This document shows positions 7,002 to 15,477 of a stretch of 64,000 bases of DNA, piece by piece. The translations under genes and the position numbers were made by a program. Under the pieces are notes generated by a model. It saw only the letters and a list, made by a program, of their open reading frames with translations, ran no database searches and was not told the DNA's origin. Position 1 is the first letter of the stretch. Each line of letters starts with the position of its first letter. The stretch comes from Streptomyces sp. NBC_00390 (lineage in GTDB: Bacteria > Actinomycetota > Actinomycetes > Streptomycetales > Streptomycetaceae): assembly GCF_036057275.1 (NCBI RefSeq), contig NZ_CP107945.1, forward strand, positions 868,001 to 932,000, written 5' to 3'.

Positions 7002-8642
7002 ATGACCACCTCCCCCACGCATATCACCTGCTCCTCACTGAGCTTCGCCTGGCCGGACGGCACGAGCGTCTTCGACGGCTTCCACATGGCGGTCGGCCCG
7101 GGCCGTACCGGGCTCATCGGCCTCAACGGATCAGGGAAGTCGACCCTGTTGAGGCTGATGGCAGGCGACCTCGCACCGACCGGCGGAGCGGTACGCGCTC
7201 TCGGCGAGATCGGCTACCTCCCGCAGAATCTGGTGCTCGACACCGCGCTACGGGTGGACGAGGTGCTCGGCATCGCCGCGAAGCGTGCCGCCCTGCACGC
7301 CATCGAGGCCGGTGACCCGAGCGACGAGCATTTCACCGCGATCGGCGACGACTGGGATGTCGAGGAGCGCGCACACGCCACGCTCGAACAGCTGGGCCTC
7401 GGACACATCGGCCTCGACCGCACCATCGGGGAGGTCTCGGGCGGTGAGGGCGTGCTGCTCCGGCTGGCGGCCCTGCTGCTCGCCCGCCCACGGATACTGC
7501 TGCTCGACGAACCGACCAACAACCTTGATCTGTACGCCCGTCAGCGGCTCTACGACGCGGTGGCCGGCTGGTCGGGCGTGATGGTCGTCGTCAGTCACGA
7601 CCGCCGGCTGCTCGACCTCGTCGACCAGATCGCCGAGCTGCGCGACGGCGAAGTGAGCTGGTACGGAGGCAACTTCACCGCGTACGAGCGAGTGGTCGCG
7701 GTCGAGCAGGAGGCCGCGGAGCGCATGGTGCGCGTCGCCGAGGCCGACGTACAGCGCCAGAGGCGCGAACTGGTCGACGCGCACGTCAAGTTGGCCCGCC
7801 GCAAGCGGTACGGCCAGAAGATGTGGGACTCCAAGCGGGAGCCGAAGATCGTGATGGGTGCGCGGAAGAGGGCCGCACAGGAGTCCGCGGGCAAGCACCG
7901 CATCATGCACACGGAGCGGCTCGCCGATGCGAAGGAGCGGCTGGGCGAGGCCGTGGACGCGGTGCGCGACGACGACGAGATCCGTATCGAGCTGCCGTTC
8001 ACCAAGGTCCATCCCGGCCGCGGCGTACTGCGGCTGAGTGATCTCCGGCTGCCGTACGGGGCCGAGGTGCGCGGCGAGCTGGAGGTGCGCGGCCCGGAGC
8101 GCGTCGCGCTCGTCGGCCGCAACGGCGCGGGCAAGACCACCCTGCTGCGGACGATCGCCGGTGAGCTGACGCCGCTCGCGGGCACTGCGGTGGCCGAGGT
8201 GCCGTTGCGTTTCCTGCCGCAGCGGCTCGATGTGCTCGACGACGGGCTGAGCATCGCGCAGAACGTGGCACGGTTCGCTCCCGAGGCCACGGACAACCGG
8301 ATCAGGGCGCGCCTGGCGCACTTCCTGTTCCGGGGCGCACGGGCCGATCAGCCGGCCGGAACCCTGTCGGGCGGCGAGCGCTTCCGTGCGGCGCTGGCCG
8401 CGCTGCTGCTCGCCGAACCGGCGCCGCAGCTGCTGATGCTCGACGAACCGACGAACAACCTGGACATGGCGAGCGTGCGCAGGCTGACTGCGGCGCTGGA
8501 GTCGTACGAGGGCGCGCTGATCGTGGCGAGCCACGACGTGACGTTCCTGGAGTCGATCGGCATCACGCGCTGGCTGCTGCTGGACGGCGCGCTGCGCCCG
8601 ACGACGGCGGAGGGGGTGCGGGAAGGCCTGCGGGAGCGGTGA
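7002..8642 (+). CDS. ABC-F family ATPase (ribosome protection type)
   Basis: A 546-aa soluble tandem ATPase with no membrane segments. Domain 1 has Walker A GLNGSGKST, signature VSGGE and Walker B ILLLDEPTNNLD. Domain 2 has GRNGAGKTT, LSGGE and LLMLDEPTNNLD. They are joined by a basic helical linker (RKRYGQKMWDSKREPK), the interdomain arm that reaches the ribosomal P/E site in this class. ABC-F proteins either displace antibiotics from the large subunit or tune translation. The start ATG at 7002 follows AGGAG, and the open frame upstream belongs to the leader. Which antibiotic, if any, is relevant cannot be told. It stands alone, closed by a strong terminator. Confidence 0.9.
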   Translation: MTTSPTHITCSSLSFAWPDGTSVFDGFHMAVGPGRTGLIGLNGSGKSTLLRLMAGDLAPTGGAVRALGEIGYLPQNLVLDTALRVDEVLGIAAKRAALHAIEAGDPSDEHFTAIGDDWDVEERAHATLEQLGLGHIGLDRTIGEVSGGEGVLLRLAALLLARPRILLLDEPTNNLDLYARQRLYDAVAGWSGVMVVVSHDRRLLDLVDQIAELRDGEVSWYGGNFTAYERVVAVEQEAAERMVRVAEADVQRQRRELVDAHVKLARRKRYGQKMWDSKREPKIVMGARKRAAQESAGKHRIMHTERLADAKERLGEAVDAVRDDDEIRIELPFTKVHPGRGVLRLSDLRLPYGAEVRGELEVRGPERVALVGRNGAGKTTLLRTIAGELTPLAGTAVAEVPLRFLPQRLDVLDDGLSIAQNVARFAPEATDNRIRARLAHFLFRGARADQPAGTLSGGERFRAALAALLLAEPAPQLLMLDEPTNNLDMASVRRLTAALESYEGALIVASHDVTFLESIGITRWLLLDGALRPTTAEGVREGLRER

Positions 8643-8643
8643 G

Positions 8644-8677
8644 GGCTGCCGGGGGCGTACCGCCGCCCCCGGCAGCC
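8644..8677 (+). terminator. Strong hairpin terminator after the ABC-F gene
   Basis: A perfect 14-bp stem (GGCTGCCGGGGGCG at 8644-8657 against its complement at 8664-8677) with a six-base loop, starting two bases after the stop codon. Confidence 0.75.
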
Positions 8678-8820
8678 GCACGGGCGCACCGGCCCGTCGG
8701 TGTTCGGGCCCGCCGCCACGGTTCGACGCCACGACCGGCGGGCACGCGGTTCCGCGGGGGATTCCCTCCCCCGGACCCGCGGGACATGATGGGCCCGCAC
8801 CCGAGACACCAGGAGCGCCC

Positions 8821-9597
8821 GTGCCCAGCAGGAAAGCCCTGATCCGCCGCCCCAGCCCACGTCTCGCCGAGGGGCTGGTCACCCATGTCGAGCGTCGACC
8901 CGTCGACCCGGAGCTGGCGCTCGCCCAGTGGGAGACGTACGCCGGGGCACTGCGCGAGCACGGCTGGGAGACCGTAGAGGTGGCGCCGGCCGACGACTGC
9001 CCGGACGGGGTGTTCATCGAGGACACCGTGGTGATGTTCCGCAATGTCGCCCTCATCGCCCGCCCTGGCGCGGAGTCCCGGCGGCCGGAGACCTCCGCGG
9101 TCGAGGAGATGCTGGCACGGCTCGGCTGCTCGGTGAACTGGGTGTGGGGGCCGGGCACCCTGGACGGCGGCGATGTCCTCAAGGTCGGTGACACGATCTA
9201 CGTCGGCCGCGGCGGCCGTACGAACGCCGACGGGGTGCAGCAGCTGCGGGCCGCCTTCGAGCCGCTCGGTGCGCGCGTCATAGCCGTCCCGGTGAGCAAG
9301 GTCCTGCACCTGAAGTCGGCCGTCACCGCGCTGCCGGACTCCACCGTCATCGGCTACCCGCCCCTGGTCGACAGCTTCTCCCACTTCCCGCACCACCTTC
9401 AGGTCCCCGAGGAGTCCGGGGCCCACGTGGTGCTCCTCGGCGGTGGAAAGCTGCTGATGGCGGCAAGCGCGCCGAAGACGGCGGAGCTGTTCGCGGACCT
9501 CGGCTACGAGCCCGTACCGGTGGACATCAGCGAGTTCGAAAAGCTCGAAGGCTGTGTGACCTGCCTCTCCGTACGACTGCGCGACCTGTATGCATAG
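8821..9597 (+). CDS. ddaH: N(G),N(G)-dimethylarginine dimethylaminohydrolase
   Basis: Hydrolyses methylated arginines to citrulline and a methylamine. The 258-aa protein has the guanidino-modifying enzyme pattern: DGVFIEDTVVMF (substrate-binding Glu/Asp), WGPGTLDGGDVLKVGDTIYV, GRGGRTNADGVQQL, KVLHLKSAVTAL (catalytic His) and near the end EGCVTCLSVRLRDL, in which the second Cys (about residue 248) is the nucleophile. The start is GTG at 8821 with CAGGAG upstream. Streptomyces DDAH is a well-known secreted-free cytoplasmic enzyme, and all expected residues are present. It lies alone between a terminator and the desaturase. Confidence 0.9.
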   Translation: MPSRKALIRRPSPRLAEGLVTHVERRPVDPELALAQWETYAGALREHGWETVEVAPADDCPDGVFIEDTVVMFRNVALIARPGAESRRPETSAVEEMLARLGCSVNWVWGPGTLDGGDVLKVGDTIYVGRGGRTNADGVQQLRAAFEPLGARVIAVPVSKVLHLKSAVTALPDSTVIGYPPLVDSFSHFPHHLQVPEESGAHVVLLGGGKLLMAASAPKTAELFADLGYEPVPVDISEFEKLEGCVTCLSVRLRDLYA

Positions 9598-9655
9598 TAG
9601 GACGTAACAGGACATTACGGTCGCGGGCTTGGCGAGCGGCTTACCGCCTGCTTAA

Positions 9656-9687
9656 CCTACGGCTTCGTAACCTACGAGAACGTAGGT
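9656..9687. promoter_or_regulatory. Double palindrome (probable operator) upstream of the acyl-ACP desaturase
   Basis: ACCTACG at 9670-9676 and CGTAGGT at 9681-9687 form a perfect 7-bp inverted repeat around AGAA. Exactly 15 bp upstream the left half recurs (CCTACG at 9656-9661, then GCTT and CGTAAC), giving a second, weaker dyad sharing the central CGTAACC. A third weak dyad, CGTAA-N7-TTACG, sits at 9603-9619. The palindrome ends 25 bp before the start codon, where a repressor would block transcription. Confidence 0.55.
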
Positions 9688-9712
9688 AGCTCTCCCGTCC
9701 CCAGGAGTACTC

Positions 9713-10687
9713 GTGACGATCACCTCTCCCCACCTCGGCAGCTCGGAAGCGTGGACCGACGCCCGGCTGCTGTACGCGCTGGAGGAGGTGGTGGAGAAGG
9801 AGCTCAACCGCCATCTCAAGGTTGCCAAGGACTGGATGCCGCACGAGTACGTACCCTTCTCCGACGGCCGCAACTTCCCCGGCTTCTTCGAGGACGGCGT
9901 GGCCTGGCAGCCCGACCACTCCAAGGTCACCGACATCGGCAAGATCGCGCTGGTGGTCAATCTCCTGACCGAGGACAACCTCCCCAGCTACCACCATGAG
10001 ATCGCCTCGCTCTTCGGACGGGACGGCGCATGGGGCACGTGGGTGCACCGCTGGACCGCGGAGGAGGGCCGGCACGGCATCGTGATGCGTGACTACCTGC
10101 TCACCTCGCGCGCCGTCGACCCGGACAAGCTCGAGCAGTTCCGGATGGCCCACATGTCCGAGGGCTTCGAGTCGGACAACCGGCACTCGATGCTGCACTC
10201 GGTCGCGTACGTGGCCTTCCAGGAGCTCGCCACCCGGGTCTCGCACCGCAACACCGGACATCAGTCGGGCGACCCGGTCTGCGACCGGATGCTGGCGCGT
10301 ATCGCGACCGACGAGAACCTGCACATGGTCTTCTACCGCAATCTGCTGGGCGCGGCCTTCGAGATCGCCCCCGACCTCACCATGCAGGCCGTGCGCGATG
10401 TCGTCGTGAACTTCCGGATGCCCGGGCACGGCATGCCCGGCTTCGAGCGGGCGGCCGCGCAGATGGCGATCGGCGAGATCTACAACCTGCGCATCCACCA
10501 CGACGACGTGCTGCAGCCGGTGCTGCGCTTCCTCAAGGTCATGGAGATCGACGGGCTCGGCCCCGAGGGGCAGCAGGCTCAGGACGAGCTCGGCCTCTAC
10601 ATGGACGGGCTGAACTCCGAGGCCCTCAAGTTCGACGCGAAGCTCGAGGCCCGCAAGGCGCGACTGGCCGCGCGCGCGGCCCGCTGA
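9713..10687 (+). CDS. Acyl-[acyl-carrier-protein] desaturase (DesA-like)
   Basis: A soluble di-iron enzyme that introduces a cis double bond into ACP-bound fatty acids. The 324-aa protein has both iron-ligand motifs of the ferritin-like fold: WTAEEGRHG (EExxH) and ATDENLHMVF (DExxH). Further family segments are NLLTEDNLPSYH and GTWVHRWTAEE. The size and the short helical C-terminus (KLEARKARLAARAAR) match mycobacterial/Streptomyces DesA proteins. The start is GTG at 9713, eight bases after CAGGAG. The repeated palindrome upstream suggests repression by a TetR-type regulator responsive to acyl groups, which is inference. Confidence 0.9.
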   Translation: MTITSPHLGSSEAWTDARLLYALEEVVEKELNRHLKVAKDWMPHEYVPFSDGRNFPGFFEDGVAWQPDHSKVTDIGKIALVVNLLTEDNLPSYHHEIASLFGRDGAWGTWVHRWTAEEGRHGIVMRDYLLTSRAVDPDKLEQFRMAHMSEGFESDNRHSMLHSVAYVAFQELATRVSHRNTGHQSGDPVCDRMLARIATDENLHMVFYRNLLGAAFEIAPDLTMQAVRDVVVNFRMPGHGMPGFERAAAQMAIGEIYNLRIHHDDVLQPVLRFLKVMEIDGLGPEGQQAQDELGLYMDGLNSEALKFDAKLEARKARLAARAAR

Positions 10688-10693
10688 GCCGCT

Positions 10694-10729
10694 CCGGGGG
10701 CGCGCGCCGCAGCGGGGGCCGCGCCCCGG
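10694..10729 (+). terminator. GC-rich hairpin after the desaturase
   Basis: CCGGGGGCGCG (10694-10704) can pair with CGCGCCCCGG (10720-10729), with one bulged G and a 15-base loop. It lies seven bases after the stop codon. Confidence 0.4.
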
Positions 10730-10820
10730 GCCACCGGTCCGCAGAGCGGGCAGGTGGCGCATCCACCGCGACGAGGGTGGCCCTGCCGGCGGCCATCGGT
10801 CGCACCGTACGCTGTGCCGC

Positions 10821-11783
10821 GTGAAACCCCTGACCAGACTCGTCCTCTTCGGCGCGCCCGTGGCCATCGCCGCCGCCTTCGTCTCCGGTCCGGGCGGCGA
10901 CGGCGAGCGGCCGGCCGACGACCCCGCCTTGCGGACCCGGCAGACAACGGCACCCGATCCGCTGAAAGCCGGGAGCGAGAGCGAGCAGAAGAAGCAGGAC
11001 GCGCTGATCGACGCCATGCCGCCCGGGCTCGCCGCCCCGCTGAAGAAGGAGATGGCGGCGCGGCTGGTGGCGAGCGCGGAGAACTCGACCCTGGACTGGC
11101 GCAGCCTGTACGGGGCGATCGAGTACTCCGGGAACGGCGACGGCTACGTCGCCGGCATCATCGGCTTCTGCTCCGGCACGAACGACATGCTCCAGCTCGT
11201 CGAACACTTCACGAAGGAGCACCCGGGCAACCCGCTGGCCCCCTACCTCCCGGCCCTGCGCGCGGTCGACGGCACCGATTCCCGGGAGGGACTCGGCCCC
11301 CGCTTCGAGGCCGCCTGGACGAAGGCCGCCGAGGACCCCGCGTTCCGCACGGCCCAGGACGAGATCCGGGACCGGATCTACTTCGATCCCGCCGTACGGC
11401 TCGCGAAACTGGACGGACTGTCCACGCTGGGCCAGTTCATCTACTACGACGCCATGGTGCTGCACGGCCCGGGCCTCGGACCTGAGGGCTTCTACGGCAT
11501 CCGTGAGGCGGCGATGCGCAAGGCCGACACGGCCGCGGAGGGCGGCGGCGAGAGAGCGTATCTCACCGCCTTCCTCGATGCACGGCGTGCCGTGATGATC
11601 CGGCAGAAGAGCGAACAGGCCAGGGACACCTCCCGGATCGACACCGCACAGCGGGTCTTCCTGCGCAGCGGGAACATGGATCTGGCGACGCCGCTGACCT
11701 GGCAGGTCTACGGGGAGGCCTTCCGCATCACGTCCGCGCAGCTGCCCGGCCGGCTCACCACGCCGCCTCCCGGTAGTCCTTGA
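10821..11783 (+). CDS. csn: Chitosanase, GH46 family
   Basis: Secreted endo-hydrolase of chitosan. The 320-aa precursor starts with a signal-like segment (KPLTRLVLFGAPVAIAAAF, start GTG at 10821), then a variable Pro/Thr-rich stretch and the GH46 domain from about residue 68. The match to the Streptomyces N174 enzyme is clear: RLVASAENSTLDW (general acid Glu, about residue 87), GIIGFCSGTNDMLQLVEHF, YFDPAVRLAKLDGL, GQFIYYDAMVLHGPG and TSRIDTAQRVFL. The general-base Asp of N174 (D40, in GDGRGY) appears to align with Asn here (sequence GNGDGY), as discussed in the findings. The 3' end overlaps the convergent SDR gene by 29 bp. Confidence 0.88.
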   Translation: MKPLTRLVLFGAPVAIAAAFVSGPGGDGERPADDPALRTRQTTAPDPLKAGSESEQKKQDALIDAMPPGLAAPLKKEMAARLVASAENSTLDWRSLYGAIEYSGNGDGYVAGIIGFCSGTNDMLQLVEHFTKEHPGNPLAPYLPALRAVDGTDSREGLGPRFEAAWTKAAEDPAFRTAQDEIRDRIYFDPAVRLAKLDGLSTLGQFIYYDAMVLHGPGLGPEGFYGIREAAMRKADTAAEGGGERAYLTAFLDARRAVMIRQKSEQARDTSRIDTAQRVFLRSGNMDLATPLTWQVYGEAFRITSAQLPGRLTTPPPGSP

Positions 11784-13110
11784 GGAACACACCGGCCAGC
11801 GGCTCGCCCGCCTCGCCACGAACGATCGGGTCGTAGATCCGCGCCGCGCCGTCGACCACGTCCAGAGGCGTACGGCCCCCGGCGGCGGCGATACGCGCCT
11901 TGCGCGGCGCCGGGTTCTCGTCGGTGATCCAGCCGGTGTCGACGCTGCACATATGGACACCCTCGGCGGCCAGCTGCTGAGCGCTGGTGCGGGTGAGCAT
12001 GTTCAGGGCCGCCTTGGCCATATTGGTGTGAGGGTGGCCGGACGTCTTGTTGCGTACGGCGAACCGGCCCTCCACGGCCGTCACATTGACGATGTACCGG
12101 CGCGGCCGCGGCGAGGCGAGCAGCAGCGGCAGCAGCCGGTCCGCCAGCAGCGTGGGCGCGAGGGCATTGACCAGCTGGGTCTCCAGCAGCTCGGCCGGGT
12201 CGAGGGACCCGAGCCGCGCCGACCACGAATTGCCGGGTGAGAGGTCGGGCAGCAGTCCGGCCTCGTCGGCGTCCTCCAGTACGAGGGCGAGCGCACCGCC
12301 CGTCCCCTCGATCGCGGCCATCGGCGCGAACCCGGGCGCGGTCAGCACCCCGGGCGCGGGCACACCGCTCTCACCCGCGGCGAGCAGCGCGTACGACTGC
12401 GGTGGCCGGCGTATCGTCTGGGCCGCGTTGTTGACCAGGATGTCGAGCGGGCGGCCCTCGCTCCGCAGCTGTTCACACAGTCCGAGCACCTGGCGCGGGT
12501 CGCGCAGGTCGACGGCGACGACGGTGATCCGGTCGAGCCACCGCTCACTGCCCGGCGCCGCCCGGAAGCGGCGCAGGGTGTCGTCGGGAAACCGGCTGGT
12601 CACGAGCAGCTCGGCGCCGTCGCGAAGCATCATGAGCGCCAGCTGGAACCCGATCTTCACCCGGCCGCCGGTGAGCAGGACGCGGCGGCCGGTGAGGTCG
12701 GTGGACAGGGCGCGGCGCGCGGTGTTGTCGGCCGCGCAGGGCGGGCAGAGCCGGTGGTAGAAGCTGTCGACCTGTCGATAGAGGGCCTTGCAGACATAGC
12801 AGTGCCGTGCCCGTGTGTAGTACCTGACGGCACCCCGGCCCCGGCCCGCACCGGAGTCCGCCGCCGCTTCGAGCGGGGCGTCCTCACGCCGGTCGAGCGC
12901 ACCGGTCGCGGTGCTGGCCGCGAGGGCCGCATCGGCCTCGGAGCGGGCATTCCGGAAGGCCTTGCGGCGCTTGTTGCGGCTCTCTCGTGCGAAGGATGCG
13001 GCGATCTCCTCGCCCCGCATCCGCAGGGGATGCCCCAGAGGCAGGGCGCGCAGCCGTCGTACCGTCAGGTCGAATGTCTCGAGATCGTCGCTCGTGACCT
13101 GGTCGTTCAT
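11755..13110 (-). CDS. SDR-family oxidoreductase with N-terminal zinc-ribbon-like segment
   Basis: A 451-aa protein. The C-terminal two thirds is a short-chain dehydrogenase: VLLTGGRVKIGFQLAL (TGxxxxxG cofactor motif), VVAVDLRDPRQV, DILVNNAAQT (NNAA) and GHPHTNMAKAALNML in place of the usual YxxxK helix. The catalytic Tyr is not obvious, since the TSGHPHTNMAK segment holds the Lys without a Tyr four residues before. The N-terminal third is arginine-rich and charged (KRRKAFRNARSEADAA). It ends in HCYVCKALYRQVDSFYHRLC with a following PPC, a CxxC plus CxxC pair that could bind zinc. The start is ATG at 13110, preceded by GGTGG. The substrate is unknown. Confidence 0.72.
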   Translation of the reverse strand: MNDQVTSDDLETFDLTVRRLRALPLGHPLRMRGEEIAASFARESRNKRRKAFRNARSEADAALAASTATGALDRREDAPLEAAADSGAGRGRGAVRYYTRARHCYVCKALYRQVDSFYHRLCPPCAADNTARRALSTDLTGRRVLLTGGRVKIGFQLALMMLRDGAELLVTSRFPDDTLRRFRAAPGSERWLDRITVVAVDLRDPRQVLGLCEQLRSEGRPLDILVNNAAQTIRRPPQSYALLAAGESGVPAPGVLTAPGFAPMAAIEGTGGALALVLEDADEAGLLPDLSPGNSWSARLGSLDPAELLETQLVNALAPTLLADRLLPLLLASPRPRRYIVNVTAVEGRFAVRNKTSGHPHTNMAKAALNMLTRTSAQQLAAEGVHMCSVDTGWITDENPAPRKARIAAAGGRTPLDVVDGAARIYDPIVRGEAGEPLAGVFLKDYREAAW

Positions 13111-13241
13111 GTGATCCACCACCCCCGTGTGTCCGGTGATCCTAACGACCGGCCGTCAATGCGAGCATCCGGATATCCCACCACCCGTACGAGGTACGGC
13201 ATGTATCCGGTCCGGTCGATGCTCTGCCAAGGTGGTCGGCC

Positions 13242-13553
13242 ATGAATGGCCTTCTTCAGGCGGACATGAATCAACTGGGCCGCTTCTCCCGTGCGCTGGA
13301 CCGCTCACTGACCTCACTCGCCGAGGCGAGACACGGGCTGGAGCATGTCCGCGCCGACCAGCTCGGCACGAAGGAACTGGACGACGCGTGCGACGCCTTC
13401 CAGAAGCGCTGGAAGTACGGCGCGCAGCAGCTGGATTCACGGATCAAGTCGGTGAACGACGGGGTGAAGGCCAGCCACAAGGGCTACACGGAGGTCAACA
13501 CGGCGATCGCCGCGGCGTTCCTGGCGGTGGAAACAGGGGACGCACATGCCTGA
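13242..13553 (+). CDS. WXG100/ESAT-6-like small helical protein
   Basis: A 103-aa protein predicted to be almost entirely alpha-helical, of WXG100 size. It opens NGLLQADMNQLGRFSRALDR, has a central AFQKRWKYGAQQLDSRIKSV (W-K-Y-G in the place of the W-x-G turn) and a second amphipathic helix to the end. It is the first of four tightly spaced co-directional genes, and its last eight bases overlap the next start. By analogy with known type VII secretion loci it would be the small partner of the larger protein that follows. No ESX ATPase gene is in the window. Confidence 0.6.
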   Translation: MNGLLQADMNQLGRFSRALDRSLTSLAEARHGLEHVRADQLGTKELDDACDAFQKRWKYGAQQLDSRIKSVNDGVKASHKGYTEVNTAIAAAFLAVETGDAHA

Positions 13554-14781
13554 GTATCCGTACCTGGGCTGGGACCCCGTGCCGGGCAGCCCCACGGCGA
13601 TCGATGCCCTGCAGAAGAAGCTCACGACGTCGGCGACGGCACTGGGCACCGCCCACAAGCTGGTCGAGCAGCTCCTGGGCGAGAGTTCGCACTGGCGCGG
13701 CGAAGCGGCGACGGCGTTCCGCGACTCGCTGGACGGCGAGCTCCCCCGCCACTTGAAGAACGCCCACCGCTCGGTGTCGAAGGCGGCGGCCCAACTGCGC
13801 ACCTGGCACGACAACCTGGTGGGCTACCAGGCGACGGCGACGCGCTACGAGACCCGCGCGAAGCTCGACCATGCGGCACTGTCCCGGGCGGAGTCCCACC
13901 ACGACGCGGTCAGCGCCACGCCGGAGATCGCCCGGTCCGAACTCTCGGCGGCGACGGCCGCGGTGACGAGCGCCCGGGAGGCCCTGGCCACGGTCCGGGC
14001 CCAGGCCCGCGAACTGGAGGAGACGCACCGGGCGGAGGCGTCACGCATCGCGAAGTCGCTGACCGAGGCGACGGACAGGTTGGCGCCGCGGGAGCCGGGG
14101 GTGATGGACCAGGTTCTGAAGTGGATCGACGAGGACCTGGGGGATTTGCTGTCCGATGTTTCCGCCATCGCGGGCTTCCTGGCCTTGGCCATCGGCCCGG
14201 TCTTTCCGCCGGCGGGGCTGGTGCTGATGCTGGTGGCGACGGGTGCCAGCATCGGCGCTCTCACACTGCATCTGGCGGATTCCAAGATGCGCAAGTCTCT
14301 CAAGGACGGTTTCACCAAAGGCGAGTTCGACGCCGACTTCTGGGACAGCGCGGTCACGTTGACGGGCGACGCGCTCGGCTCGGTTCCCGGCGTCGCCGCG
14401 ATCGCGCACGGTGCGAAGTCCGCGAGGACTGCAGTCCAGGCTGCGAGTGCTGCGGCGGATTCCGGCACGCTTGCGGCGACGGTTGCGGGCGGGCGGGGGT
14501 TCTCCAGCGGCGTATGGAACGCAACGGACGACCTGCGTCAAGTGGAGAACCCGCTCACTGAGTGGGCGCTGCAGAGTACGCCGCGGTACGTGAAGGAAGG
14601 TGTCAAGTACACGTTCGCAGGGGCAGGAGCAGCAACGGCGATCACGCATCTCTCGCCGTACGACGATCACGAGACCGTTGCCCACACCGGCACGGCCGTT
14701 GATGGCACTCGCGCCGTGCTCGACGACGGCCCCAGCTCTATGGCCAAGGCTGCTCAAGCCTGGACTTCACTGGCACGCTGA
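13546..14781 (+). CDS. Type VII secretion signal-domain protein, putative effector-like
   Basis: A 411-aa protein. Residues 1-180 are long amphipathic helices with SSHWRGEAATAFRDSL (a W-R-G turn like WXG) and a coiled-coil stretch rich in Ala, Arg and Glu, resembling the putative T7SS secretion-signal domain of actinobacterial effectors. A hydrophobic block around residues 200-250 (AIAGFLALAIGPVFPPAGLV, then LMLVATGASIGALTL) suggests two membrane-inserting helices. The C-terminal 150 residues have no recognised toxin or enzyme motif. It overlaps the preceding WXG-like gene by eight bases and is followed after 24 bp by the next gene, so the proteins are probably co-expressed and may work as a secreted pair. 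Confidence 0.55.
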   Translation: MPEYPYLGWDPVPGSPTAIDALQKKLTTSATALGTAHKLVEQLLGESSHWRGEAATAFRDSLDGELPRHLKNAHRSVSKAAAQLRTWHDNLVGYQATATRYETRAKLDHAALSRAESHHDAVSATPEIARSELSAATAAVTSAREALATVRAQARELEETHRAEASRIAKSLTEATDRLAPREPGVMDQVLKWIDEDLGDLLSDVSAIAGFLALAIGPVFPPAGLVLMLVATGASIGALTLHLADSKMRKSLKDGFTKGEFDADFWDSAVTLTGDALGSVPGVAAIAHGAKSARTAVQAASAAADSGTLAATVAGGRGFSSGVWNATDDLRQVENPLTEWALQSTPRYVKEGVKYTFAGAGAATAITHLSPYDDHETVAHTGTAVDGTRAVLDDGPSSMAKAAQAWTSLAR

Positions 14782-14805
14782 TCTCAACCTCGCAAGGCGG
14801 TTCTC

Positions 14806-15477
14806 ATGCCAAATTCTCAACCCCCGCTTTGGTTCCGGTTACCTCCTGGCTACCACAACCTCGATGCCATTGGGGCAACAGAGATCGAACAGGTGTCACT
14901 GGCGGTCCTGCCCCTCGTCCTCGAGAACGAGCAGTTCGTTGAGCGCGCACATACCGAACTTCGCACAGTTCTCGAGCTCATCAGCAGGCTGGACGTCGAC
15001 GCCGGAGTGCATGCCTCGATCGGTGTCCATCCTGACGGCGAGAACGGTGCGAGCGTTTCCCTGTTCTCTCTGTCCGTAAAGGAAATCGAAGCACGTACAC
15101 CAGCCCTTGCGGCAGCCCAAGGCGCACTCGCGGTCGCCAACTCGTCGATCTGGCAGGCCCACACCTGCAGGTTCATCGGGTTACCAGCTGGCGTACCCGC
15201 CGGTCTGGTCGTCGGGTTGCTGGCTCCACCGCCTGTCGAGCTGCTCGAGCACGCCGGAATCTGCGCGCCGGTGTGCGAGGTCTTTCAGGCACGGCTGACC
15301 GTGCCGTTCCCGACCGGCAGGCATCTTGCCGTAGCCGATCTCACGAGCACTGCGACCCGCCACGCGGACTCTTACGCCGACATCCTCGAATGCATCGCTG
15401 GAACTATGACCTTCGCCGACCCTGAGATGTCAACGGCACCGGCTCCGAGGCATTCCCGCATCCTGGAGCTGTTCTGA
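14806..15477 (+). CDS. Uncharacterised protein of the WXG operon, contains two TTA codons
   Basis: I do not recognise the family of this 223-aa protein. It has no signal peptide and one moderately hydrophobic stretch (GLPAGVPAGLVVGLLAPPPV, about residues 125-144). Codon use is looser than in the neighbours (AAT, TCT, CAA, CTT near the start). Two leucines are encoded by TTA, at 14839-14841 (codon 12) and 15181-15183 (codon 126). TTA is decoded only by the developmentally controlled bldA tRNA in Streptomyces, so expression is likely tied to late growth. Its place after a putative T7SS substrate would suit an immunity, chaperone or EspG-like role, which is speculation. Confidence 0.55.
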   Translation: MPNSQPPLWFRLPPGYHNLDAIGATEIEQVSLAVLPLVLENEQFVERAHTELRTVLELISRLDVDAGVHASIGVHPDGENGASVSLFSLSVKEIEARTPALAAAQGALAVANSSIWQAHTCRFIGLPAGVPAGLVVGLLAPPPVELLEHAGICAPVCEVFQARLTVPFPTGRHLAVADLTSTATRHADSYADILECIAGTMTFADPEMSTAPAPRHSRILELF

